Notes under the pieces: generated by a model | Database searches by the model: none | Seen by the model: only the letters and a program-made list of their open reading frames with translations | Told to the model about the DNA's origin: nothing | Assembly (NCBI GenBank): GCA_014384675.1 | Contig: JACNFK010000025.1 | Span: 1 to 46,541 of the forward strand | Length of the DNA stretch: 46,541 nt | Reading direction: 5' to 3' | Origin: Candidatus Thiopontia autotrophica | Lineage (GTDB): Bacteria > Pseudomonadota > Gammaproteobacteria > GCF-002020875 | Made by a program: the position numbers and the translations under genes | Shown: positions 1-8,230 of the stretch, in pieces | Layout of the letters: every line of letters starts with the position of its first letter | Numbering within the stretch: the first letter of the stretch is position 1

Positions 1-708
1 ATCAATCCCCAGCCGGGGGAGCACCTGGTGGAGATCGGCCCCGGCCGGGGGGCGCTCACCTGTCAACTACTGCCTCTGGTCGGGGAGATGGATGCTGTAG
101 AGCTGGATCGTGATCTTATTCCTCTGCTGGAGAGTGAGTGTGGCCCAATAGGAGAGCTAACCATTCATAGCAGTGATGTACTCAAGTTTGATTTCTCATC
201 ACTCCATGAGGGGGGGCGACCACTACGCATTATCGGCAACCTCCCCTACAACATCTCTACCCCTCTTATCTTCTACCTACTGAAAAATGTTGGGATCATC
301 CTGGATATGCACTTTATGCTGCAGAAGGAGGTGGTAGAGAGGATGGCTGCTGCCCCAGGTAGCAGCGCCTATGGCCGCCTCTCGGTAATGGTGCAACGCT
401 ACTGCAGAGTAGAGCGTATCCTTACCATTGGACCAGGGGCATTCAACCCCCCTCCCAAGGTTGACTCATCGGTTGTCCGCCTCACTCCGTGGAAGAGTCC
501 GCCAGTCAATATTGATGATGAGGGGCGTTTTCAGGATGTAGTTAAAGCCGCATTCTCACAGCGCAGAAAAACCCTGAGAAACAGCCTCAGATCACTTGTG
601 ACTACAGAGCAGTTCGAGTCTGCAGGGGTTGATCCAGTACGTCGTGCCCAGACCCTGTCTCTGGAAGAGTTTGCTAAACTTGCAAATGCTACAACCGCCA
701 TAAATTGA
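1..708 (+). CDS. rsmA: 16S rRNA dimethyladenosine transferase RsmA (KsgA), 5' end cut by window
   Basis: The enzyme dimethylates A1518 and A1519 of 16S rRNA with S-adenosylmethionine, a late step of small-subunit assembly. The frame is open from base 1, so the first 30-40 residues lie outside the window; 235 residues remain. Visible motifs are the SAM-binding EIGPGRGALT (visible residues 10-19), the acidic VELDRDL after strand 2, and the catalytic NLPYN near visible residue 80. The C-terminal helical part (SQRRKTLRNSLR) is intact. A GTG at base 28 is internal because the SAM motif needs the sequence before it. The stop is followed within 12 bases by the usp start, so the two genes are probably cotranscribed. 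Identification is firm. Confidence 0.96.
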   Translation: MNPQPGEHLVEIGPGRGALTCQLLPLVGEMDAVELDRDLIPLLESECGPIGELTIHSSDVLKFDFSSLHEGGRPLRIIGNLPYNISTPLIFYLLKNVGIILDMHFMLQKEVVERMAAAPGSSAYGRLSVMVQRYCRVERILTIGPGAFNPPPKVDSSVVRLTPWKSPPVNIDDEGRFQDVVKAAFSQRRKTLRNSLRSLVTTEQFESAGVDPVRRAQTLSLEEFAKLANATTAIN

Positions 709-719
709 GGAGAAAGAGT

Positions 720-1154
720 ATGAGCCACTACAAAAAGATACTTCTCGCTGTTGATTTTTCTGATGCCTCAAATCATGTTATCGGTAAGGCATCCGAGCTT
801 GCCGAGGAGTGTGATGCAACTGTTGATCTTGTTCATGTGGTGGAGTACTACCAGCATGAGTTCAATGTTGATGTCTATCTGCCCGATCTGAATATCGAGA
901 ATGAATTGCTGCAACAAGCCAGAGACAAACTGCACAAGGTTGCTGAAGATATGGGTATTCCTGGTACCAAAAAGTGGCTTGAGACCGGTTCCCCAAAAAG
1001 CGAGATTGTGCGTGTTGCTACCGAACAGGAGTGTGATCTTATTATTGTAGGAAGTCATGGTCGTCATGGCCTTGGATTACTGATGGGCTCTACTGCCAAT
1101 GGCGTTTTACACCATGCGCCTTGCGATGTGCTGGCTGTACGTGTTCCAGAGTAA
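720..1154 (+). CDS. universal stress protein, UspA family
   Basis: This is a 144-residue single-domain Usp protein, a cytoplasmic nucleotide-binding stress protein of unknown specific partner. It starts ILLAVDFSD with the conserved Asp, and near the C terminus carries the glycine-rich GSHGRHGLGLLMGS that resembles the ATP-binding loop of the ATP-binding Usp subfamily, although the spacing looks one residue shorter than the textbook motif. I chose the ATG at 720 because AGGAG lies just upstream; a longer frame from 705 has no ribosome site and adds only MRRKS. It sits between rsmA and apaH, where E. coli has apaG. Function beyond the family is not readable. Confidence 0.9.
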   Translation: MSHYKKILLAVDFSDASNHVIGKASELAEECDATVDLVHVVEYYQHEFNVDVYLPDLNIENELLQQARDKLHKVAEDMGIPGTKKWLETGSPKSEIVRVATEQECDLIIVGSHGRHGLGLLMGSTANGVLHHAPCDVLAVRVPE

Positions 1155-1157
1155 GTA

Positions 1158-1991
1158 ATGTCTGTCTACGCAATAGGTGACATTCAGGGATGTCTTGATG
1201 AGTTGCTGCAACTGCTTGAGAAGATCGAGTTTGATCCTGAGGTAGACCAACTATGGTTTACCGGTGACCTGGTTAACCGTGGACCGAAATCACTTGAGAC
1301 CCTGCAGTTTGTTCGTTCACTCGGGGATTCTGCAGTCACTGTTTTGGGGAACCACGATCTCCACCTGATGGCCCTGGCAGAGGGTGATAAGCGCTATACA
1401 AACCGGTTCGATACCTTGCTCCCTATCCTTGAGTCTGCTGAGAGGGCTGAGCTACTACACTGGCTTAGGCACCGCCCCATGCTTCACCATGATGAAGAGC
1501 TTGGATATACATTGATACATGCAGGGCTCCCTCCGCAGTGGAGTCTGAAAGAGGCGCAACAGCATGCCCATGAACTGGAGTCGATGCTACAGAGCAGTGA
1601 TTACCAGACTTTCCTAAGCCAGATGTATGGCAATGAACCTGCCAAGTGGGACGATAATCTTGAGGGGATTGAGCGTCTGCGTTTTATCACCAACTGCTTT
1701 AGCCGTCTCCGTTTCTGTTCAGACGATGGCGTTCTTAATCTAAAGAGCAAGGGCAAACCAGGGTCACAGCCTGAGGGGTTTATCCCCTGGTTTCGGGTAG
1801 CCGAGAGAGCGAGCCGCTCAGAATGCATCTTGTTTGGTCACTGGTCTACCCTGGATATCCGCAGTGAAGAGAGCGTCTATGCCCTGGATACAGGATGCCT
1901 GTGGGGAGGAAAAATGAGTGCCCTGCAGATTGATTGCAACCCACCCAGATGGCACCAGATCAACTGCGGGGAGAGTCTTGCTCCGTGGTAA
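1158..1991 (+). CDS. apaH: bis(5'-nucleosyl)-tetraphosphatase, symmetrical (ApaH)
   Basis: ApaH splits diadenosine tetraphosphate into two ADP and is also known to decap Np4-capped RNA. The 277-residue protein has the metallophosphatase signature: GDIQG (7-11), GDLVNRG (36-42), GNHD (64-67) and HAG (121-123). The first motif has Gln where the classical GDxHG has His, a variant seen in many ApaH proteins. Length is close to the E. coli enzyme (280). It begins three bases after the usp stop, so translation is likely coupled. Its last 32 bases overlap the end of folA on the other strand. Confidence 0.95.
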   Translation: MSVYAIGDIQGCLDELLQLLEKIEFDPEVDQLWFTGDLVNRGPKSLETLQFVRSLGDSAVTVLGNHDLHLMALAEGDKRYTNRFDTLLPILESAERAELLHWLRHRPMLHHDEELGYTLIHAGLPPQWSLKEAQQHAHELESMLQSSDYQTFLSQMYGNEPAKWDDNLEGIERLRFITNCFSRLRFCSDDGVLNLKSKGKPGSQPEGFIPWFRVAERASRSECILFGHWSTLDIRSEESVYALDTGCLWGGKMSALQIDCNPPRWHQINCGESLAPW

Positions 1992-2520
1992 TACGCTCCA
2001 GGGTGACAAAACTGTAGGGCCAGCGATTCTTCTCGTCTACCGGGTGATCTTCACGCCCCACCTTGCACCACTCCGACTCATCCCACTCTGGAAACCAGGC
2101 ATCCCCATCTATCTCCAGATCTATCATGGTCAATACCAGACGGTGAGCCCTGGGCAACATCTGCCGATAGAAGGATTCACCACCCATCACCATCACCTCT
2201 GAGGCATCACCAGCCACCTCAAGTGCCTCATCTATGGAGTTGACCACATCACAACCATCAATGGTTGCTGAGCCATCTCTGGTCACCACAATATTCTGTC
2301 TGCCCGGGAGAGGCCTGCCAATAGAGTCATGGGTCTTGCGCCCCATCAGGATTGGCTTGCCCATGGTCTGCTCACGAAAGTGTCTCATATCCGCAGGAAG
2401 ATCCCACGGCAGAGTGTTATTGATGCCGATGACCCGGTTGTGGGCCATTGCAGCAATCAGCGTAACCACAGGCACCTTTGGGGTCAGGTCTGCGTTTTTA
2501 CTGTTATTGTGGTTGATCAT
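1960..2520 (-). CDS. folA: dihydrofolate reductase
   Basis: FolA reduces dihydrofolate to tetrahydrofolate with NADPH and regenerates the cofactor oxidised by ThyA, encoded next door. Motifs include LIAAMAHNRVIG (21-32), LPWDLPAD with the catalytic Asp at about 44, GRKTHDSIGRPLPGR (60-74) and VMGGESFY. At 186 residues it is longer than E. coli FolA (159). The family core begins at about residue 18; residues 1-17 come from the loop and left arm of the palindrome at 2480-2573. The ATG at 2520 lies in that loop with only a weak upstream GAG. GTG codons at residues 17 and 19 are alternative starts that would remove the extra residues. The 3' end overlaps apaH by 32 bases. Confidence 0.93.
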   Translation of the reverse strand: MINHNNSKNADLTPKVPVVTLIAAMAHNRVIGINNTLPWDLPADMRHFREQTMGKPILMGRKTHDSIGRPLPGRQNIVVTRDGSATIDGCDVVNSIDEALEVAGDASEVMVMGGESFYRQMLPRAHRLVLTMIDLEIDGDAWFPEWDESEWCKVGREDHPVDEKNRWPYSFVTLERITTEQDSPRS

Positions 2521-2573
2521 ATTTCATTACTCAGTAAATGGTTCAATAACACTAAAAACGCAGACCTGACCCC
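2480..2573. repeat. REP-like palindrome at the folA 5' end
   Basis: Two 30-base arms (2480-2509 and 2544-2573) are reverse complements with one mismatch, separated by a 34-base loop. The outer ends read GGGGTCAGGTCTGCG. The GGGGTCAGGTCT signature resembles terminal repeats often seen beside REP-associated IS200-like transposases in proteobacteria; no transposase is present here, so that link is inference. The right arm ends three bases before the thyA stop codon and the left arm is read as part of folA. Confidence 0.85.
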
Positions 2574-2576
2574 CAC

Positions 2577-3371
2577 TTAAATAGCGACTGCCCCCTTGAT
2601 ATGAGGATGCGCCTCATAATCGACCAATTCAAAGTCCTCAAACTTGAAGTCAAAAATTGAGCTCACATCAGGATTTATCTTCATGGTTGGCAGGTGATAT
2701 GGATTTCTGCTCAGCTGCAGGTCGGTCTGCTCCAGATGGTTGGAATATAGATGTGCGTCCCCCAGGGTGTGGACAAAATCGCCCAGCTGCAGATTACACA
2801 CCTGTGCCATCATCATGGTGAGCAGGGCATAGGAGGCGATATTGAATGGCACTCCAAGAAAGATATCTGCACTACGCTGGTAGAGCTGGCAGGAGAGTTT
2901 GCCATCAGCTACATAGAACTGGAAGAAGGCATGGCAGGGTGGGAGGGCCATATTCTCAATCTCTCCAACATTCCAGGCAGAGACGATAATTCTGCGAGAG
3001 TCCGGACTGTTCTTGATCTGCTCCACAACCTGGCTAATCTGGTCAATATGCTCCCCACTGGCGGCTGGCCAGGAGCGCCACTGGGAGCCGTAGACTGGCC
3101 CCAGATTTCCATCCTCATCGGCCCACTCATTCCAGATCCGCACCCCATTCTCCTGCAGGTAGTGAATGTTGGTCTCACCTGTCAGAAACCAGAGGAGCTC
3201 ATGGATTATTGATTTCAGGTGTAGTTTCTTGGTAGTTACCAGAGGAAACCCCTCTGACAGATCAAAACGCATCTGGTAGCCAAACACGCTCTTGGTACCG
3301 GTTCCGGTACGATCCTCCTTGATAGCGCCATGGTCTCGAACATGGCGCATTAGATCCAGATACTGCTTCAT
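2577..3371 (-). CDS. thyA: thymidylate synthase
   Basis: ThyA methylates dUMP to dTMP using methylenetetrahydrofolate, producing dihydrofolate for FolA. The 264-residue length equals the E. coli protein and the numbering coincides: phosphate-binding Arg21 in DRTGTGT, and the nucleophile Cys146 in [10 protein letters not shown]. The conserved [13 protein letters not shown] and DAHLYSNH stretches are present. A strong GGGGGTGAG lies just before the ATG. It follows lgt as in E. coli lgt-thyA, although a 146-base palindrome now separates them, and it precedes folA. Confidence 0.98.
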   Translation of the reverse strand: MKQYLDLMRHVRDHGAIKEDRTGTGTKSVFGYQMRFDLSEGFPLVTTKKLHLKSIIHELLWFLTGETNIHYLQENGVRIWNEWADEDGNLGPVYGSQWRSWPAASGEHIDQISQVVEQIKNSPDSRRIIVSAWNVGEIENMALPPCHAFFQFYVADGKLSCQLYQRSADIFLGVPFNIASYALLTMMMAQVCNLQLGDFVHTLGDAHLYSNHLEQTDLQLSRNPYHLPTMKINPDVSSIFDFKFEDFELVDYEAHPHIKGAVAI

Positions 3372-3414
3372 CTCACCCCCACTAAAATAATTTGAAAAGG
3401 TAATTTACCATATT

Positions 3415-3560
3415 TAGTGTCCGTCCATAAATGAGACATTTTGTTCAAGGTCAAGACGCGGCAAAATTAAAAAGCGCAGCATATATGAGCATATGTGAGC
3501 ATTTTTCATTTTGCCGCAACGCAGAGATTGGGCAAAATAGCCATTTCTGGACGGGCACTA
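3415..3560. repeat. 146-bp imperfect palindrome between lgt and thyA
   Basis: Nearly the whole gap folds on itself. The outer ends TAGTGTCCGTCCA and TGGACGGGCACTA pair, followed inward by AAATG, ATTTTG, a long block around CGGCAAAAT with AAAAA, and a tip near AGCATATGTGAGC. Pairing is broken by small internal loops. The element stops one base before the lgt stop codon and has no open frame. It looks like a non-autonomous miniature element or a 3'-end structure; no second copy is in the window. Confidence 0.8.
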
Positions 3561-3561
3561 T

Positions 3562-4341
3562 TTAGGAGTTACTGTAGCTGCGTTTTAGTAGCACTACCCC
3601 CAAGACAACCATCGGCAGGGATAACAGCTGCCCCATCGTCAACCAATCAAATGCAAGATAACCCAGATGTGCATCAGGCTCTCTGGCGAACTCCACCAGA
3701 ATTCTGAAACTTCCGTAAAAAATGAGGAACATCGCCGAAACAGACATCAATGGTCGCGATCTTCGTGAATAACCCCATAAAATGGCAAACAGCAACACCC
3801 CTTCCAGAAGGGCCTCATATAGTTGTGATGGGTGACGCACCAGTAGCAGTTGATCGGTGTAGGGGAAGATCATCCCCCACGGCAGGTCGGTCTCTCGCCC
3901 CCAGAGCTCGCCATTGATAAAGTTGCCAATACGCCCCGCCCCCAGCCCAATTGGTACCAGTGGGGCCACAAAATCGGTGACCTGAAAAAATGTTTGCCCA
4001 ATCTTGCGGCCATACAACCAGACCGCAATCAACACCCCGATCAGACCACCATGAAACGACATTCCGCCCTGCCAAATCTTTAATATATTCAGAGGATCTC
4101 GTGTATATGAGGCCAGATCATAGAAAAGAATATAGCCAAATCTCCCCCCGAGAATCACCCCAAGTGCTGCATAGAAAATTAGATCATCCACCTGCTTCCT
4201 GGTCCATAAGGAACCCGGCTGTTGCGCTCTATAGGTCCCTAGCCCCCAGGCCGCAAGAAAACCCACCATGTACATAACTCCGTACCAGTGGACTCTTAAT
4301 GGGCCAAGATCGAAGTATGGCTGTATCTCAGGTGCAATCAT
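3562..4341 (-). CDS. lgt: prolipoprotein diacylglyceryl transferase
   Basis: Lgt moves diacylglycerol from phosphatidylglycerol to the lipobox cysteine of prolipoproteins, the first step of lipoprotein maturation in the inner membrane; Pal in this window is a likely substrate. The protein has 259 residues and about seven membrane segments. The HGG motif contains the essential His (97) and the Lgt signature [12 protein letters not shown] spans about 134-145. I start at the ATG at 4341, which gives the family N terminus [10 protein letters not shown] and has AGGGTAGAG upstream; the open frame runs further up into rlmI but that part is not Lgt-like. The start lies five bases from the rlmI stop, so the genes are likely coupled. 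Confidence 0.96.
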   Translation of the reverse strand: MIAPEIQPYFDLGPLRVHWYGVMYMVGFLAAWGLGTYRAQQPGSLWTRKQVDDLIFYAALGVILGGRFGYILFYDLASYTRDPLNILKIWQGGMSFHGGLIGVLIAVWLYGRKIGQTFFQVTDFVAPLVPIGLGAGRIGNFINGELWGRETDLPWGMIFPYTDQLLLVRHPSQLYEALLEGVLLFAILWGYSRRSRPLMSVSAMFLIFYGSFRILVEFAREPDAHLGYLAFDWLTMGQLLSLPMVVLGVVLLKRSYSNS

Positions 4342-4345
4342 CACT

Positions 4346-5545
4346 CTACCCTGCTGGGAGCACCCTGCCGGTAAAACACTTGATGTACTCAGTCTCTGGA
4401 ATGGCCGGATGGACAGGGTGGTCCGGCCCCTGGTGTCCCTCTTCCAGAATTGTGAGGTTTCGATCAATATGGCGACTGGACTGCAACAATATACTTTTCA
4501 GCTGTGAGCGTTGCAGATGGTGCGAGCATGAGGCACTGACCAGAATTCCATCACGACTCAGCAGGCGCATTGCCAACTCGTTAACTCGACGGTACGCCTG
4601 AAGACCATTTTTCTGATCCTTTCTGCGTTTAATAAAAGCCGGCGGATCAACAACCACCAGATCAAACTGCTCTCTGGCGGCACGCAACTCTTTAAGCGCA
4701 GCAAACACATCACCATGCAGTGTTGCCATTTTATCAGTAACATCGTTAAGAGCAGCATTACCATGGACATGCTCAAGAGAGCTCTCTGAACTATCTACAC
4801 AGATAACCTCACTGGCTCCAGCAACTGCGGCCTGCACTCCCCATCCACCGATATAGCTGAAGAGATCGAGCACCCGCTGGCCTTTCACATAAGATTTCAT
4901 CCGTTGACGATTCATGCGGTGGTCATAGTACCAGCCTGTTTTCTGTCCAGAGATCAGTGGTGCCTCAAACTGTACCCCATTCTCCTTCAGCATCACCAAC
5001 TCCGGAGCATCCCCAACCACGCACTCGACACCACGCTCCAACCCCTCAACATCACGAGCCGAGGTGTCATTCTTCAGTAGAATAACGGTAGGAGCAACAA
5101 CCTTCTCCAGTGCTGCTATCAATTGGGTCTTGACTAGCTCCATTCCTGCTGTGGTGATCTGCACCGAGAGCAGATCACCAAAACGGTCAACAACAAGGCC
5201 TGGCAGCCCATCCGAATCACCATGCACCAGACGGTAGCATGAATCGGAGAATAGCCTCTCCCTGATGGATAGGGCAATTTTAAGGCGATGGGTAATCAGC
5301 GACTGATCCAGCCTGTATGATGGATTTCTACTGATCAGTCTGGCACTAATCAGGGTGTTTGGGTTTATGTAACCATTACCCAATACCTTCCCATTGGAGG
5401 CCTGAATCTCTACCTGATCACCAGCCTCAAAACCACTTAGAGGGGTAGCTTTAACGTCAATCTCATTACTGTAGACCCAGACATGCCCACCGCGCAGACG
5501 GCGCTCTTCACCCTTTTTTAACTTTAGCGGAGGTAGCTTATTCAT
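4346..5545 (-). CDS. rlmI: 23S rRNA m5C methyltransferase, RlmI/class I PUA-SAM family
   Basis: The E. coli relative methylates C1962 of 23S rRNA. The 399-residue protein (E. coli 396) has an N-terminal PUA domain (about 1-75), a central EEHEE-type domain, and a Rossmann methyltransferase domain with [12 protein letters not shown] (225-236), an acidic CVDSSESS loop, VVDPPAF (298-304) and SASCSHH (337-343). The order of domains identifies the RlmI group, though the exact target base is inferred from homology. It is followed five bases later by lgt and preceded by an intrinsic terminator that separates it from the dsrE-like gene. Confidence 0.92.
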   Translation of the reverse strand: MNKLPPLKLKKGEERRLRGGHVWVYSNEIDVKATPLSGFEAGDQVEIQASNGKVLGNGYINPNTLISARLISRNPSYRLDQSLITHRLKIALSIRERLFSDSCYRLVHGDSDGLPGLVVDRFGDLLSVQITTAGMELVKTQLIAALEKVVAPTVILLKNDTSARDVEGLERGVECVVGDAPELVMLKENGVQFEAPLISGQKTGWYYDHRMNRQRMKSYVKGQRVLDLFSYIGGWGVQAAVAGASEVICVDSSESSLEHVHGNAALNDVTDKMATLHGDVFAALKELRAAREQFDLVVVDPPAFIKRRKDQKNGLQAYRRVNELAMRLLSRDGILVSASCSHHLQRSQLKSILLQSSRHIDRNLTILEEGHQGPDHPVHPAIPETEYIKCFTGRVLPAG

Positions 5546-5565
5546 ATTGATTTGATAACTGCATT

Positions 5566-5589
5566 AAAAAAGGCGCCCTACTGGACGCC
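5566..5589 (-). terminator. intrinsic terminator after the dsrE2-like gene
   Basis: Read on the minus strand, GGCGTCC-AGTA-GGGCGCC forms a 7-bp stem with one G-U pair and a four-base loop, followed directly by six T. It lies downstream of the tusA/dsrE2-like pair and upstream of rlmI. Confidence 0.8.
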
Positions 5590-5596
5590 ATTCTAT

Positions 5597-5625
5597 CTGG
5601 ATTCCAGCTTGCGCGGGAATGACGA
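5597..5625. repeat. short GC-rich palindromic repeat, copy 1
   Basis: The segment reads CTGGATTCCAGC, then TTGCGCGGGAATGACGA; ATTCC and GGGAAT pair around a short GC-rich tip. A relative occurs at 31296-31324. The type TGGATYCC...GGRATGACG is common in proteobacterial intergenic regions. Both copies lie on the plus strand. Confidence 0.6.
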
Positions 5626-5650
5626 GGGTTGGATGTAAGCAGAGATTACT

Positions 5651-6175
5651 TTATAAATAAAGCGTCATTGTATTTGATGCATCACCAGCCTCGTCGAAGA
5701 AGGTAGATGCACCTACAAACTCGACACCATCGATGAAGTCACTGTGTTCATAGCCAAACAGCTCAACTGTCATCTGGCAGGCGAGGAATTTAACCTCAAA
5801 CTCCTGACAGATTTCGCGCAACTCCTCAATGGAGGCAACCCCATGGTTCTTGGTGCTCTGGAGCATCATCTTCGATGCAGCCCACTCAAAACCAGGCATA
5901 TTATTCATAAAAACATTAGGTAGCTTTGGTGCCCAATCAATTTTACGCAGCCAATCTGGTCCAAAGGGCATCTTCATCGGCATTGAGGGATTGCCTGCAG
6001 GAGAGACCCGCAGCTTGCTGGTATCTTTCAACAGCAGGTTAAGGCCGTAGAAGGTGAAAAACATGGAGACCTCTTTGCCCAGTGCAACCGCTGTGCTACC
6101 CAAAATAAACGGTGGGTAGGCCCAATCCAGGGTCCCCTTGGTACAGATCATTGCAACTTTTTCAGTTCCAGCCAT
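5651..6175 (-). CDS. DsrE2-like DsrE/F/H family sulfur-carrier protein
   Basis: This 174-residue protein has the alpha/beta DsrE-like fold pattern: VAMICTKGTLDWAYPPFILGS at the N terminus, a hydrophobic strand EVSMFFTFYGLNLLL, and a C-terminal half with EVKFLACQMTVELFGY. Cysteines are at 11, 123 and 133; Cys133 sits in the position of the sulfur-binding cysteine of DsrE2 proteins. DsrE2 works with TusA, encoded upstream, in handing sulfane sulfur between carriers in the cytoplasm of sulfur oxidisers. The usual third partner, a rhodanese, is not adjacent. The family call is good; the exact subgroup is inference. Confidence 0.82.
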   Translation of the reverse strand: MAGTEKVAMICTKGTLDWAYPPFILGSTAVALGKEVSMFFTFYGLNLLLKDTSKLRVSPAGNPSMPMKMPFGPDWLRKIDWAPKLPNVFMNNMPGFEWAASKMMLQSTKNHGVASIEELREICQEFEVKFLACQMTVELFGYEHSDFIDGVEFVGASTFFDEAGDASNTMTLYL

Positions 6176-6251
6176 TGTTCATTCCTCTCGCTATCTATAT
6201 ACAACAGCAGCCAGAGAACTCTCCAGCCGCTTTTTCACTTACAAAACCAGA

Positions 6252-6482
6252 TCAAGACTTCTTGATCATAAACACAAACTTGCCACCCTCTTCACCAGAC
6301 GACATAAGCTCGTTACCTGTCTGATTACAGAATGCCTCGATATCTTTTACTGAACCCGGATCAGTTGCAACGACACGCAGAACCTGTCCAGCATCCATTG
6401 TGTTGATAGTCTTCTTGGTGCGCAAAATTGGTAGTGGGCAGTTCAGTCCTGATGCGTCCAGTTCTTGATCGAAATCAGCCAT
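6252..6482 (-). CDS. tusA: TusA-family sulfur carrier protein
   Basis: TusA is a small cytoplasmic carrier that holds persulfide sulfur for tRNA thiolation and, in sulfur oxidisers, for dissimilatory pathways. The 76-residue protein has the CPLPIL motif with the carrier Cys at 15, and a second Cys in EAFCNQTG. I chose the ATG at 6482 because GGAGAGAA lies just upstream and the product has the standard family length; the frame extends further but that sequence is not TusA-like. It is followed by the DsrE2-like gene and is divergent from the M48 protease, an adjacency that also occurs in other gammaproteobacteria. Confidence 0.93.
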   Translation of the reverse strand: MADFDQELDASGLNCPLPILRTKKTINTMDAGQVLRVVATDPGSVKDIEAFCNQTGNELMSSGEEGGKFVFMIKKS

Positions 6483-6604
6483 TCTTTCTCTCCATTCGTC
6501 TGTTAAGCTAAAATAAAAAAACCGATTATGCACCAAAACAGCGTTGAGATACATAACCATAACTAAAAAATATGAGACGATACTTATATTACATTGATGG
6601 AAGA

Positions 6605-8071
6605 ATGGCAAGGATAAGGACAACTCTTCGCTCCTGCCTGTTGATCTACATCACATTAACTCACCCCCTGAGTGCGGGGGAGATCAGGCTACCATCGCTT
6701 GGAGGAGACTACTCGGCATCAATTCTCTCCCCGGAAGAGGAGCATCTTCTGGGGGAATCCTTCATGCGCTCTCTACGTGAACAGATCACCTTCTCCAGCG
6801 AACCTCTCATTCAACACTACACCCAGACACTTGGAGAACAGCTTGCAGCACAATCAGAGAACCCATCAAAGAAATTTGAGTTTTTTGTTATCGATAATCC
6901 AACTATTAATGCGTTTGCCGGCCCTGATGGAAAAATAGGCATACATACAGGGCTTATTAAAAAGGCAGAGAACGAGGGTGAACTGGCAGCAGTATTGGCC
7001 CATGAGATTGCTCACGTTACCCAGCGCCATCTGATGCGGAGACTTGAGAGCCAACAGGACATGTCTCTGCCAACCGTAGCTACAGTTCTTGCAACAGTTA
7101 TAGCTGCATCTGCAGATCCCCAGGCAGGAGAGGCTGTTGCTGCCACCGCAACTGGCCTCTCAATCCAGAGGCAGATTAATTTTACCCGCAGTAATGAACA
7201 AGAAGCAGACCGAGTTGGGATGCAGATTTTACACAGTGCCGGGTACTCTCCATCCAACATGCCATCATTCTTTGAAAGACTGCAACAGGCCAACCGTTAT
7301 AGCGGAGAGAGCCTGCCTGAATATCTACAGACCCACCCTTTGACACTCTCAAGAATTGCTGATGCAGAGAGTCGTGCTGCACAATTTTCACAACAGAAAA
7401 AAATTGATTCTCTTGAGTTCAATCTTATTCGCCAGATTTTGCTGGTTAATGACTTCAATAACCCACAGCATGCCATTCGCCACTATAAAACCGGGCTACA
7501 GCAGACAACCGACCCACATACAACTCAATATCAGCAGTTCGGATATGGCATGGCACTACTTAAAGCCGGACAATCTGCCAAGGCGATTAAGCAGCTACTC
7601 CCCCTGCTTGAACAGAACCCTGATCACCCAATCCTTATAACTGCCATCGCCCAAGCTTATATAGAGAGTGGCAACATAAGTGACGCACTGAAAACAGTAA
7701 AAACTACGCATCAACTCTATCCGTCACACCTGCCTTTAACCTATCTATTCACTGACTTGCTGATATCTTCTGGAGAGTACAATCAGGCAATCAGAGTCCT
7801 GGAACAGCGCATTAGCATCACTAGCACTATTCCACAGCTCTATCAAAAACTTGCCATAGCATACGGATCGGCAGATCAACCGGTAAAGTCACATATTGCA
7901 CAGGCTCAATACCACTTCTTTCTGGGGGAGACAAAAAACGCACTAAGTCAATTGGATTACGCAGAGCGTGCCGCCCGAAAAGGGAGGGGGAACTTCATCC
8001 TCTTCTCCGCAATTGATGCACATCGCCTTATTTATGAAGAGAAAGAGGATAGAGAAAAGGGGCAACAATAA
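6605..8071 (+). CDS. bepA: periplasmic M48 metalloprotease with TPR domain, BepA (YfgC) type
   Basis: BepA degrades or helps fold outer-membrane proteins such as LptD in the periplasm. From the ATG at 6605 the product has 488 residues (E. coli BepA 487) and opens with a plausible signal peptide, RIRTTLR then a hydrophobic run ending before LSAGE. The zinc site is HEIAH, with a third ligand in NEQEADRVGMQIL. The C-terminal half (about 280-480) has tetratricopeptide-like helices. A longer start at 6572 lacks a ribosome site and would lengthen the n-region; neither start has a convincing Shine-Dalgarno, so the start is uncertain by 11 codons. The gene is divergent from tusA. Confidence 0.88.
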   Translation: MARIRTTLRSCLLIYITLTHPLSAGEIRLPSLGGDYSASILSPEEEHLLGESFMRSLREQITFSSEPLIQHYTQTLGEQLAAQSENPSKKFEFFVIDNPTINAFAGPDGKIGIHTGLIKKAENEGELAAVLAHEIAHVTQRHLMRRLESQQDMSLPTVATVLATVIAASADPQAGEAVAATATGLSIQRQINFTRSNEQEADRVGMQILHSAGYSPSNMPSFFERLQQANRYSGESLPEYLQTHPLTLSRIADAESRAAQFSQQKKIDSLEFNLIRQILLVNDFNNPQHAIRHYKTGLQQTTDPHTTQYQQFGYGMALLKAGQSAKAIKQLLPLLEQNPDHPILITAIAQAYIESGNISDALKTVKTTHQLYPSHLPLTYLFTDLLISSGEYNQAIRVLEQRISITSTIPQLYQKLAIAYGSADQPVKSHIAQAQYHFFLGETKNALSQLDYAERAARKGRGNFILFSAIDAHRLIYEEKEDREKGQQ

Positions 8072-8097
8072 AAAGTTATCGTTATGGATTCGCAAAG

Positions 8098-8126
8098 AAA
8101 AAGAGTTATCGATCTCTCGATAACTC
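8098..8126 (-). terminator. intrinsic terminator after tRNA-Lys
   Basis: GAGTTATCGA and TCGATAACTC form a perfect 10-bp stem (8103-8112 with 8117-8126) around a four-base GAGA loop, followed on the minus strand by five T. It lies just past the 3' end of tRNA-Lys and may also stop transcripts arriving from the M48 gene on the other strand. Confidence 0.85.
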
Positions 8127-8137
8127 CTTGTTTTATA

Positions 8138-8213
8138 TGGTGGGTCGTGAGCGATTCGAACGCTCGACCATCGGCTTAAAAGGCCGGTGCTCTACCAACT
8201 GAGCTAACGACCC
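8138..8213 (-). tRNA. tRNA-Lys (anticodon TTT)
   Basis: The minus strand gives a complete 76-nt cloverleaf: acceptor GGGTCGT pairing with ACGACCC, D arm GCTC...GAGC, anticodon loop CTTTTAA with anticodon TTT, T arm GAGCG-TTCGAAT-CGCTC, discriminator A and an encoded CCA. The anticodon stem CCGGC/GCCGA has a C-A mismatch at its first pair (27-43), where E. coli tRNA-Lys has a G-U. The tRNA follows queC, as in Pseudomonas. Confidence 0.97.
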
Positions 8214-8230
8214 TCAGTTTGAAGGGGCGC

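Noticed and set aside
5597-5625. CRISPR repeat
   Set aside because: The two related short palindromes are 25 kb apart, imperfect, and have no spacer array or cas genes.
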